Part shown: piece after piece, positions 54,044 to 63,159 of the stretch
Layout of the letters: every line of letters begins with the position of its first letter
Position numbering within the stretch: position 1 is the first letter of the stretch
Assembly (NCBI GenBank): GCA_016946835.1
Contig: JACVTC010000005.1
Coordinates: forward strand, 146,001 to 210,000
Origin: Neocallimastix lanati (nom. inval.)
Lineage: Eukaryota; Neocallimastigomycota; Neocallimastigomycetes; Neocallimastigales; Neocallimastigaceae
Direction of reading: 5' to 3'
Length of the DNA stretch: 64,000 bases
Program-made: the position numbers and the translations under genes
Notes under the pieces: generated by a model
The model's database searches: none
What the model was told of the DNA's origin: nothing
What the model saw: only the letters and a program-made list of their open reading frames with translations

Positions 54044-57000
54044 CCATGGAGGGTTGATGGAAAAGGAATAACCTATATCAGGTGTACTAATTACAGCTTT
54101 CTGTGATTCTGATGATAATCAATGGTTATCCTTTCTAAAGTGGCTTCTAGTACGAAGAGAGAAATCTGGAATACTGGAAGACTGTAGAAAGTGAACTTGA
54201 CGTTCTATAATGTCTTAAACTGGATATGTAGTAACATTGGAGTTGTACAATTAATAATATCATGTAGTTTCTACATATTATCATTGTAATGAATCTATTG
54301 TATTTTTTACTTTAGCATTATTTTGTATATGTTTTTTTCTATAGTATTATTTATACTCTCATGTAGCTATTGTAAAATGGAAATGTAGGAGATTGATTCA
54401 CTCCAAAGCTTGTGTTTGAGACATTATTTAACGGATGGGAATCTTTTTATAGTTTTTCACAACTATTATTTCATTAACACTTAAATTTTATATTATATAT
54501 GATTATTTTACAGAAATTTTTACATAAAACAGGAATTTATAATTGAAAATCATTAATTAAAACTAGTCAACACAAAAAGAAAGAAAAACAAACAAGTTTT
54601 AGCAAACAATATACACGAAAGAGAAGACAACAGCAATAAATTTTTATTTTTTTTTTAATTTTTTAATTTTTACTAATTTTATTTTTTATTTTTTTATTAC
54701 ACTTACTTTTTATTAATATAGATAAGTTTTTTATTTTATTATGTCAACTATACGAAGAGGTCTGCGACTTTATGGTCCTGACCATGATAAATTTGTTTTA
54801 ATTTTCATTCATGATCTTGAATCTTGGACTGAAAGTAGACTATGGGAATTTTTAAGCAAAAAGATATCAAATTGTAATGAAGTTGTTCATGGAATCGTTA
54901 AAAAACACTATATTAATATGGAAAACTACTTCATCCTAAGAGTTAACTATAATAATTGTACGGATTATTTGAAGGTTATTTATTTGATTACTAAGCACTT
55001 ACCTGTTAAAAGAATTAAATGGAAGATTACTTCAAGGATACGCACATTTAGTAATGTTAATCATAATAGAACCAGGTATTATTCTGAACCCTCAATCCCC
55101 ATCTCTGAAAGCCTCCTGTATGCTAACCCTTTCTCGAATACTAAATATTTCAACCTCTGTATTAGCTGGAACATAAATGGTTGGAATTCTGAAAAACGTG
55201 ACGGACTTACCAATTTTAATTCAATCTTTAATCCTATTTGTATTTGTCTTCAAGAAGTCGGTAATAGTTCATTCCTTAACTCCTTTTCTAACTCATATCC
55301 ATTCCTTAATCATTATAGAACAGTACTGAGACGTGCGGACAAAAAAATCCCTGGTATGAGGGGCCTTTATATAGGTGTGCACTCCTCCTGCCAATTCACT
55401 AATGATGATTTTGAATATAGATATATACTCTCAGTAAATATATTCTCTTTTTGGGGTGTCAGATGTTCTTTAGGGAACATTTACATCCCTAGCAAAAAAC
55501 ACAAAGACTCTAGAGAAAAAGCGGAAACTGATTTTGCTAATTGGCTCAAGAACCATCAGAATAACCCTTCGGCTATTGTTGGTGATTTCAACATGACTAA
55601 GCAACAACTCAAAGATCTTATTCTTAGAATTTCCCCTCAATGGTTTGTTATGGATATGGTTGGACATCAATTTACTTGGTCTAATGGTGGAAAGAATTCT
55701 TGTATTGATTTTATAGTAGTGAACGATAAATTAAGAAATTATCTGAATATTGCTTCTGTATGCTACTCTTTTAATGACATCTCTGACCATTTACCACTTA
55801 TTCTTTCTTGTAAAAAAATATCTCCTGATGGTTTTGTTACTCCCCCTCGGGATAAACAAATTAAGTGGTCTAATCGAATTTGTAGGGATAAACGTGAAGC
55901 AATCTTCTCTCATAATAAATTCACATGTTTACTGGATGAATTTGAACATAATGATAATCTAGACTCTAATACAATGGTTAAAAAACTTCTTGACACAGCA
56001 AATAAAATAGGCGATGACATTCAAGCAAGAGTTCCTACAAATTTACAGGGTTCAGCGTTCCATTGTCCTGCTTATATTAAGAAATTATCACATGAAAAAC
56101 ATTTATTTTATAAAAGGATTAAAAATTTTAAACTTCGTAATGATTTGTCAAATCTTCAAGAATTTTGTGATCTCTCAAAAGAATATAGAGTTCTCTCTGA
56201 TTATATCATTAGTATTAAAAGAAATATTAGAAATATTAGATTTAAAAATTTGATTCATTCCATCGGCGAATGTTTCTTAAAAAATGATGCCCAGCGTGGT
56301 TGGTCTGGACTTAAGAAAATTTCTAAACCTTCTTACTCTCCTTCCCAATCACCTGTATACATTAAAGATAAAGAAGGTAATGTTCTAGTATCCCAAGAAG
56401 ATCAACTCAATCGTTTTGCAGAACACTATGAAGAACTTGCTTCTGATATAACTGGTCACAGTCTTAATGAAAATTATTGGAAAAGAATACTTAATAATTC
56501 TTCTACTCCTCAGGAATCATGGGATATTAATCAACCTATTTCCATGTCAGAAATTCATTCAACTGTTCTTTCAATGAAAAATAACAAAGCACCTGGTCCT
56601 GATGGTATACCTACAGAATTTTTTAAAGCATTTTTTAATTCTGAGAGTAGAAATTCTTCTCAGGATGACTCTAATCAAGAGGTTACTTATTCCGATTGTG
56701 CAAAGTGTCTGTTATTACTTTTTAATAAAATTTGGGATGGTGACTTTCCTAATGAATGGAACTCTGCTTCTATTGTTTCTATTCCTAAAAAAGGGGATCT
56801 TTCAGATTGTAATAATTATCGTGGTATTTCACTCATCAATGTAGGTTTAAAAATTCTATCAAAAATTGTCACTAAAAGAATATCGGACTATGCTTTTTCT
56901 AATGGAATAATTAGACCAGAACAGTTTGGTTTTAGAAATAAAGAAGAATGTATTAGTTTATTTGTATCCATTCGTGAAATTTGTCAAAGAAGAAAATTTA

Positions 57001-58913
57001 AGGATAAATTTACCTTTCTTGCCTTTCTTGACCTTAAAAAAGCTTATGATTCAGTTCCAATTTACAATATACTTACTAAACTAAATAATCTTGGTATTCG
57101 TGGTAAATGCCTTCAATTCATTACTAATCTATACCTTACCTCGAAAGCTCGTGCAATCTTTAATGGTAAACTTTCAAAAGAATTTCCAATACACCGTGGT
57201 GTTCGCCAAGGGTGTCCTCTCTCACCTATCTTATTCAATATATTTATCAATGATATTTTTGATAAATGTAAAAGATATGGTGTGATTACTGAAAAGAAAA
57301 AGTGTTGTGGTGGATTATTTGCTGATGATATTGTATTATTAGCTCCTACAAAATCTTCACTTAAAAACCTTTTGAATATTGCTCATGATTGGGGTATTAA
57401 AAATGAAATGACCTTTGGAATCAATAAATGCGCTACACTAGTTGTTAAACCAAAGAATTTTATTCCTTCAAGACATTATGAAAATCCTACATTTAGACTT
57501 GGTATGAACTATATACCAAGCACTAATCAATATACATATCTTGGTATACCTTTTAATGAATCGTTGGATTTAAAACCTATTATTGCTAAGATGAACAGTA
57601 TAATTAATTATACAGTTAACTCTTTCTTTAGATTTTTAACCAATAGGAATGTTCCTTTCTACTTTAAAACTCGTATACTAGTTTCTTTTGTCCTTAGTTC
57701 AGTTCTTTATTATGCTCCCTTACTTGGTTCAAATAAAAAGAATACTGAAAAAGCTCAAACTGCTTTTAATCGAGGTTTGTATTGGAGTTTCGGGTTTAAA
57801 AATAAAACCTCCAATACTTCAATTTACAATATGTCTAAGGAACTTTCTATACCTCCTATAGCTAGTTTTTGTGCTAAGGCGATGATTCGATGCTTTAAAA
57901 AGTGGAAAGATTCTTCTTGTATTATTTCTCATTTAGTCAAAAATATACCTACACTTTCTCACTATTCATGGACGAAAAAAGCACGGAGTTTAGCAGTACA
58001 CAAGCACAGTAATAAACTTCCTGGAGAAATAAGGAAGTTTTACTGGGAAAATATTCATTATTCAAGCACTCCTGCGATCAGATCTACAAAATACAAGAAA
58101 TTTAAATTTGGTTTTAAAAAATTTATTCATCGTCTATCACTTAAATATTCACAATTTTCTCTTGGATTTTTTTGGATTGGACGAATTAAATGTGGATTCA
58201 AATTTGATGTAAAAACGTATGTTAAAAGTAATCTAGTATCAGAAAATTGCTCAACATACTGCCCTTGTTGTGGTGAGAGTAACAGCATACCTAGTTTTAC
58301 ACACTGGATACTTTTATGTCCTAAATTTGAAGAATTTAGGCAACATTTCATTCCCTTTGTTGATGAAATTTTTATTAATTTTTCTCTAATTGTTCATGAG
58401 AAATCATTGAACATTCCTGATGATAAAGAGGAAGATTTTGATGATAATATCAATTTTTACGTGCTGTGTATCCTTCTTGGCGGAAATGCAGTATTTGAAA
58501 TCTTAAAGATCGGCTCGGGGGAAAGAAGGCGACTTATTAATAATATTTTTCAATCACCTTCGAACGAGTCTTCTTTCCCGATTTCATTTTTTGTGGGGCT
58601 TGCGGAATTCCTTACTAACGTTATGCCTATTGTGATTGGTGATTTTTACACCATGATCGATTTGTATAGTGTTAGACCTACCGTTGTCAAGAGTGTCGAC
58701 GTCGTAACGATAAGGCAAAGAAGAAATTCTGATACAGATTCGAATGATAATTTTCATCCACATGGGGTTATCTTCGATGAATGGGAAGAGTTAGAGGCCT
58801 TTTCGTCCTCGAAGCTCATAACGTAGTTTTTTAATATTAATATAAAAAAATTTCATGTATTTAAATTTCATGTATTTTTTAAAAAAATATTATTAAATAA
58901 AGTTTATTCCTAG

Positions 58914-58952
<39 letters not shown>
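54044..58952 (+). mobile_element. Full-length LINE (non-LTR retrotransposon), 4.9 kb
   Basis: The element comprises a 5' leader of about 700 bp (54044-54740), one intact long ORF (54741-58826), a short 3' UTR with AATAAAGTTTATTCCTAGTC, and a poly(A) of about 35 bases ending at 58952. A 13-14 bp target-site duplication flanks it. The left edge begins CCATGGAGGGTTGATGG. The leader has no long frame, so a separate ORF1 is lacking or its job is taken by the amino-terminal part of the long ORF. Base composition is clearly richer in G+C than its surroundings. It inserted after the LTR element, so it is the youngest event in this cluster. It moves by copying its RNA at a nicked target site. Confidence 0.9.
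54741..58826 (+). CDS. LINE polyprotein: APE endonuclease, reverse transcriptase, zinc knuckle (1361 aa)
   Basis: Uninterrupted. Residues 1-130 form an unassigned amino-terminal region (begins STIRRGLRLYGPDHDKFVLI). The AP-type endonuclease starts at about 139 with ISWNINGW, then ICLQEVG, GDFNM (281) and SDHLPLI (348), the order seen in APE-type LINE endonucleases. The reverse transcriptase shows NNKAPGPDGIPTEFF (617 region), SIPKKGDLSDCNNYRGISL, FLDLKKAYDSVP, RGVRQGCPLSPILFN and FADD with catalytic Asp862-Asp863. A Cys-Cys-His-Cys knuckle follows at 1174, 1177, 1188 and 1193. It nicks target DNA and reverse-transcribes its own RNA there. All key residues are present, so it may be active. Shadows in other frames are ignored. 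The decayed copies at 35-37 kb and 60-61 kb are relatives. Confidence 0.95.
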   Translation: MSTIRRGLRLYGPDHDKFVLIFIHDLESWTESRLWEFLSKKISNCNEVVHGIVKKHYINMENYFILRVNYNNCTDYLKVIYLITKHLPVKRIKWKITSRIRTFSNVNHNRTRYYSEPSIPISESLLYANPFSNTKYFNLCISWNINGWNSEKRDGLTNFNSIFNPICICLQEVGNSSFLNSFSNSYPFLNHYRTVLRRADKKIPGMRGLYIGVHSSCQFTNDDFEYRYILSVNIFSFWGVRCSLGNIYIPSKKHKDSREKAETDFANWLKNHQNNPSAIVGDFNMTKQQLKDLILRISPQWFVMDMVGHQFTWSNGGKNSCIDFIVVNDKLRNYLNIASVCYSFNDISDHLPLILSCKKISPDGFVTPPRDKQIKWSNRICRDKREAIFSHNKFTCLLDEFEHNDNLDSNTMVKKLLDTANKIGDDIQARVPTNLQGSAFHCPAYIKKLSHEKHLFYKRIKNFKLRNDLSNLQEFCDLSKEYRVLSDYIISIKRNIRNIRFKNLIHSIGECFLKNDAQRGWSGLKKISKPSYSPSQSPVYIKDKEGNVLVSQEDQLNRFAEHYEELASDITGHSLNENYWKRILNNSSTPQESWDINQPISMSEIHSTVLSMKNNKAPGPDGIPTEFFKAFFNSESRNSSQDDSNQEVTYSDCAKCLLLLFNKIWDGDFPNEWNSASIVSIPKKGDLSDCNNYRGISLINVGLKILSKIVTKRISDYAFSNGIIRPEQFGFRNKEECISLFVSIREICQRRKFKDKFTFLAFLDLKKAYDSVPIYNILTKLNNLGIRGKCLQFITNLYLTSKARAIFNGKLSKEFPIHRGVRQGCPLSPILFNIFINDIFDKCKRYGVITEKKKCCGGLFADDIVLLAPTKSSLKNLLNIAHDWGIKNEMTFGINKCATLVVKPKNFIPSRHYENPTFRLGMNYIPSTNQYTYLGIPFNESLDLKPIIAKMNSIINYTVNSFFRFLTNRNVPFYFKTRILVSFVLSSVLYYAPLLGSNKKNTEKAQTAFNRGLYWSFGFKNKTSNTSIYNMSKELSIPPIASFCAKAMIRCFKKWKDSSCIISHLVKNIPTLSHYSWTKKARSLAVHKHSNKLPGEIRKFYWENIHYSSTPAIRSTKYKKFKFGFKKFIHRLSLKYSQFSLGFFWIGRIKCGFKFDVKTYVKSNLVSENCSTYCPCCGESNSIPSFTHWILLCPKFEEFRQHFIPFVDEIFINFSLIVHEKSLNIPDDKEEDFDDNINFYVLCILLGGNAVFEILKIGSGERRRLINNIFQSPSNESSFPISFFVGLAEFLTNVMPIVIGDFYTMIDLYSVRPTVVKSVDVVTIRQRRNSDTDSNDNFHPHGVIFDEWEELEAFSSSKLIT

Positions 58953-58956
<4 letters not shown>

Positions 58957-58966
58957 ATTAATACAT
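58953..58966 (+). repeat. Right target-site duplication of the LINE
   Basis: AGTTATTAATACAT, identical to 54030-54043, right after the poly(A). The 5' LTR resumes here with AATAATAAACATTTATTATA. Confidence 0.9.
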
Positions 58967-59009
58967 AATAATAAACATTTATTATAAAACCCATTTTAAC
59001 CTTCTAAAA
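58967..59009 (+). repeat. 5' LTR, right part
   Basis: Continues the interrupted 5' LTR to its end CCTTCTAAAA and matches the last 42 or so bases of the 3' LTR. Confidence 0.85.
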
Positions 59010-59023
59010 GATTAAGAGTCTCA
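59010..59023 (+). promoter_or_regulatory. Primer-binding site complementary to tRNA-Lys(CUU) anticodon arm
   Basis: GATTAAGAGTCTCA starts directly after the 5' LTR. Its reverse complement TGAGACTCTTAATC contains the CTT anticodon in the loop context of tRNA-Lys(CUU). Priming would therefore use a tRNA cut in or next to the anticodon loop, as in Drosophila copia with initiator tRNA-Met. The exact complement GACTCTTAATC recurs at 59091-59101. Confidence 0.65.
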
Positions 59024-59465
59024 AGACTCTAATCGACTGAGCGAAAGAAGCTGACAAGTAATAGAAGATTTCAAAATGGTAATTACAAAAGACTCTTAAT
59101 CAAAAATATAAAGAAGTGAAATCTATATTACAACAGCTATAATAGCCGGAACTTTAGAAGAACTACAAGCCTTCATAACTAGCTCAATGATTACAAAAAG
59201 GAAAAGACATTACCCCCACATAAAATAAATGTAAAATTAGTAAGACCGAACAAGAATGTCACCTCTAAAATAATATGGTTAATGTTAATCCACAAAACAT
59301 AAATTATGGTTATTGCTAAACCAAAAAAGCAAATATAAATTATCAATGAAGGGACAAAAATAAACTTGTATGAAAAATTCATCGTAGTCGGCACTTATAA
59401 TATAAAACTAAATAAATTTAAACTTCTTTGAAGCAAACTAGATTTTTGTATAAACAGAAAATCAA
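59024..59465 (+). other. Internal region of the miniature LTR element
   Basis: About 440 bp without a gag or pol frame. It contains an anti-PBS word at 59091-59101 and a shorter one at 59025-59034 (GACTCTAATC). The minus-strand frame at 59191-59394 has no recognised product. Confidence 0.6.
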
Positions 59466-59478
59466 GTTTGAGGGGGAA
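59466..59478 (+). promoter_or_regulatory. Polypurine tract of the LTR element
   Basis: GTTTGAGGGGGAA lies directly before the 3' LTR (TGTTAG). A G-rich purine tract in this position primes plus-strand DNA synthesis, and TTTGAGGGGGAGTGTT-like tracts are typical of copia-type elements. Confidence 0.75.
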
Positions 59479-59708
59479 TGTTAGAAGTAGAAATTTATGA
59501 TATAAAAACAAATGTTAAATTAGATTAAATTAATATGAATATACGAATCATATTATGTAATACATTAATTAAATAAATTAACATGTATCTAAATTTAGCC
59601 ACAGTTCTTGTATAAATAGAACTGGTTTTACTTTAATTGTAAATCTGAGGTTAGTTATTAATACATAATAATAAACATTTATTATAAAACCCATTTTAAC
59701 CTTCTAAA

Positions 59709-59709
<1 letters not shown>
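59479..59709 (+). repeat. 3' LTR (231 bp), uninterrupted
   Basis: Complete copy: TGTTAGAAGTAG...CCTTCTAAAA, containing TATAAATAGAACTGG (possible TATA element of the element's promoter) and AATAATAAACATTTATT. It serves as the empty-site control for the LINE insertion in the other LTR. Confidence 0.9.
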
Positions 59710-59771
<62 letters not shown>

Positions 59772-59830
59772 TAAATAATAATAAGTAATTATAAATATTA
59801 ATCATTAGAACTTTTTTAAATCAATTTTAA

Positions 59831-59872
<42 letters not shown>

Positions 59873-59938
59873 TTTAAAAAATACAAAATATATATATATT
59901 TATTTATTTAATTGTTTATTATTATTATTATTATTATT

Positions 59939-59983
<45 letters not shown>

Positions 59984-60177
59984 ATTATTATTATTTTTAT
60001 TTTATTTTATTTTATTATATTTTATTTTATTTTATTTTATTTTATTTTTTTGTTTTTATTATATTTTATGATTTATAATTTTTTTTTAGTTTTTTTATTT
60101 ATTTATTATTTTTTTTTATTTTTATTTTATCATTATATAGACATCAAATTCGATATAACAAAAACAAAAGATCAAAA
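59710..60177. repeat. AAT microsatellite and T homopolymers
   Basis: The AAT run (59710-59775) is the right half of the microsatellite split by the LTR element. It is followed by T tracts of 35-40 bases (59832-59870, 59940-59981) and TTTTA repeats. No gene. Confidence 0.8.
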
Positions 60178-60589
60178 TACTTCAAAGTCTCTTCATGAGC
60201 AAAAATAATTAAATAATCATTTTTTACTTATTCATTAATTATTTGTACTTTTACTATACTACCTATTATATTTTTATATTTATTTAGTTTATTATATATA
60301 TTTTTTTTAATGTTATTGTTATTGTTATTATTATTATTATTGTTATTGTTATTATTTCTATCTTTATTATATAAATGTTTTTTATTCAATTTTTATTTTT
60401 TATTTTTTTAATTTTGAGGTCAGTCAACATCATCCATTAATTATTCTGATAGTTATATTAATTCTGAATAAGTTTAATGCGAAGAAAAATCATTTTAAAA
60501 ATTATACGTTATCTATTAAAAATTATATAAAAATAAAAATAATTATTAAATTATATTAATAATAATCATTCTCTTATTTTTTACTTTAT
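60178..60589. repeat. LRR-unit spacer copy (matches 45720-46100)
   Basis: Shares ACTTCAAAGTCTCTTC, TACTATACTACCTATTA, GAATAAGTTTAA and AAATCATTTTAAAAATTATA-type blocks in the same order as the A-B spacer. It shows that the spacer was part of the tandem duplication unit. The homology is cut at about 60575 by the LINE fragment. Confidence 0.6.
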
Positions 60590-61321
60590 CTTTATATATT
60601 CCTTCTTGGTGGAATTTCAGCTTTAGATGAGCTACAATTCGATACTGGAAAACGGGGACATTTAAGTGAACAACTCCCAAAAAGTTCACAGGAGTCTACT
60701 GTTCCGTATATTATGGGGCTTGCTGAATATCTTGCTAATACAATGCCGATCATCAGTAGCTCTTTTGGGTTTCTTTTTGAGAAGTTTAGCAAAAAAACGC
60801 TTTCATTACCAAAAGTGCCGATATGGCAAAGGAAAGTGCAGTTATCCTATTAATTCTCATCGATACACATTTATTAACAGCACATTTCCGAATACAGAAC
60901 TTATAGTAAGTAATTCAATTTTTAATGATCTTTCTTGTGGTTTAGGGGAGAGTTTAGTGGATACCACACTATCTCTTTTAAAAATGTTACTTCTTTGCTT
61001 TATTATTTTAAATTTAACTGGTGATTATGTTACTGCACATAGTATATATTATACAGAAATTTTAATTTTTTTAACTTTTGAAATTATTTTTAATCTGTAT
61101 TACATAAAATTTTCAATGATTAATTAAAAAAATTTTTTTATATTTTTTTCATTATTTTTAATTTTACTTAATTTTTTATGTACATTTTGTTTTTATCTTT
61201 AAATTATATAGTATATTTTTTTTTAAAAAAAATTGAAATACTTAAAATTAAATCATCTATTTAATAAAGCACTTGAAGTGTATTTATGTATTCTCTTCCT
61301 AGTCTTAAAAAAAAAAAAAAA
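60590..61321 (+). pseudogene. 5'-truncated LINE fragment (C-terminus and 3' UTR)
   Basis: Encodes LLGGISALDELQFDTGKRGH then GLAEYLANTMPIISSS, homologous to LLGGNAVFEILKIGSGERRR and GLAEFLTNVMPIVIGD of the intact LINE, and closer still to the relic at 36850-37330, including the 3' UTR (AGAGTTTAGTGGATACCACACTATC). It ends TCTTCCTAGTCTT plus a poly(A) of about 15. The apparent 153-codon frame at 60666-61127 is not in the coding frame of the parent all along and is not a gene. Inserted in the B-C spacer. Confidence 0.8.
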
Positions 61322-61464
61322 TTTACCGAAATATTAATCTATTTTATAATTTATCTACATAAATAATTTATGTATTTAATAAGATTTCTCTTATATATTT
61401 TTTATAAAAAAATTTATTATATCATAAATTGCATTAAATTTAATTAGTATTAAATTAATAATTG
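61322..61464. other. Short AT spacer
   Basis: Lies between the LINE tail and the start of homology to the other LRR upstream blocks. Nothing recognised. Confidence 0.5.
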
Positions 61465-62197
61465 ATATTATAAAAAAAAATTATAGAAATATAATGAATT
61501 TTACATTCCGCCAAAATTTTCCTTTTGTGTAACAAAATTATTATAAAACATATAATTTTGACTATTTAAACATTATTATATTAGATTTTGTTAAATATAG
61601 TACTTAAAAATCAAAAATGATATTTATATTTTATTATGAGTTTACTTATTTATTTTTATTTCTTTTGCATTAAGAAAGACCTTCTACATTTAATAATAAG
61701 TCATTTCATGTTATTTATAATCAATTTTCTATAATAATCTAACATTATTTAATAATAATTTACCTTATACTGTAGAATTCTTTCAAACAAAAAATTAAAA
61801 TATAAAATTATACTACTGAAATATAATGAATTTTTACATTTGGCTACAAATTTGTTGTGTAACATATTTTTAATATAATATTTTAATTATTTAATCATTT
61901 AAATTAATTATAATTCTGGACAGTTTTAAATTTAAATTAAAAGAATGTTCTTATAATTTTTTTAATTTTTTTTATTTTAATTAGGAAATAGTTTATTTTT
62001 AATTTTTATTATATAAAGAAGTGCTTTTTTTATTTATTGCATTTTTTCTTCGTAAAAAAAATTTGAATGTCTATTATATCTATTTATAAATAAAATAAAA
62101 AAAATTATAAATATAAAATAAAAAATAAAATATAATGAAGTTTTAAAAATCTTTTAATTTAGTAGTGTTTATTAAAAATAAATTTCAAAGAAAAAAA
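61465..62197 (+). promoter_or_regulatory. Conserved upstream block of LRR gene C
   Basis: Same order as before A and B. The first palindrome site has decayed to ACAAAATTAT (61532) and the second is intact, ACAAATTTGTTGTGTAACAT (61846). TTAAGAAAGACCTTCTACAT, AATTCTGGACAGTTTTAAAT, TTAGGAAATAGTTTATTTTT and TAGTGTTTATTAAAAATAAA follow. The distance of the intact site to the ATG is about 350 bp, close to the 370 bp in gene A. Confidence 0.55.
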
Positions 62198-63122
62198 ATG
62201 AATATTTATAAATTATTCTTATTTTCTGTTAATATTTCATTAATATTTTGTTCAGAACTAATTCAGGAATGTGAAATTTTAAATAGTTACAAGAGTTATG
62301 TTAATGATGATGAAATTCATTGTTGTAATTCGTTACATGTTGAATGCGATGAAAGTGAAAGTCATATTGTATCAATGTAAATATATAAATTAAGCTAAAG
62401 AAATAATAATAAATTATTAAATAAATCATTAAAAAAACATTAAAATAATTATAAAAAGTTATTAATTAATAATAATAAATAATAATTAAAAAATTAATAA
62501 TAAATAATTAATAATGAATAAATAATAAATTATAAATAATTAATAATGAATAAATAGTAATTAATTATAAAAAAATTAATAAAAAGTAAAAATAACAAAT
62601 AACAAATAATAAATAATAAATAATAAATAATAAATAATAAATAATAAATAATAAATAATAAATAATAAATAATAAATAATAAATAATAAATAATAAATAA
62701 TAATAAAAAGAGTATTTATTAATAAATAATAAATAATAAATAATGAATAAAATTAATTAAATAGTTATATATAATAAATAATAAATTTAATAATTGTCAT
62801 AATTTTAATAAATACTCTATATTAAATTTTTTAATAAAGATACTTTAAATAAGCACTAAATAGTTTATTTTTTCAATAATATATTATTTTTTTTTGTATT
62901 TACATTTTTTGAAAGTTAATTCTAATTTTAACAAAAAATTAAAATTATAAAAATATTTATTTTTTTATTTATTTATTTATATAGAAATTTAAGATGCGAT
63001 ATAAAATTAGAAATGAGAAATAAATTTTCTTTAGAAACATTTCTAAATCAATTTCCTAGTCTTAAAAAGCTGTAATTGTTAATAAACTAAAAATTAAAAA
63101 TATAATAATTTTTATTTTAAAT

Positions 63123-63159
<37 letters not shown>

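Larger units (their letters stand above)
53866..59709 (+). mobile_element. Miniature non-autonomous LTR retrotransposon, interrupted by a LINE
   Basis: The 5' LTR is 53866-54043 plus 58967-59009 and the 3' LTR is 59479-59709 (231 bp). Both start TGTTAGAAGTAG and end CCTTCTAAAA, with TTAGAAG/CTTCTAA as terminal inverted repeats. The two LTRs are almost identical except for a short deletion in the 5' copy (TATAAATAGAACTGGTTTTA reduced to TATAAATTTA). The internal part is only about 470 bp and lacks gag and pol frames, so it is a TRIM-like element mobilised in trans. A primer-binding site follows the 5' LTR and a purine tract precedes the 3' LTR. Flanking ATAAT could be a 5-bp target duplication but lies in an AAT microsatellite and cannot be proven. 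A full-length LINE lies inside the 5' LTR. The LTR start TG and copia-like polypurine tract suggest Ty1/copia affinity. Confidence 0.85.

Noticed and set aside
60666-61127. 153-codon frame as a gene
   Set aside because: It lies over a truncated LINE and runs partly in the 3' UTR and in a non-parental frame.
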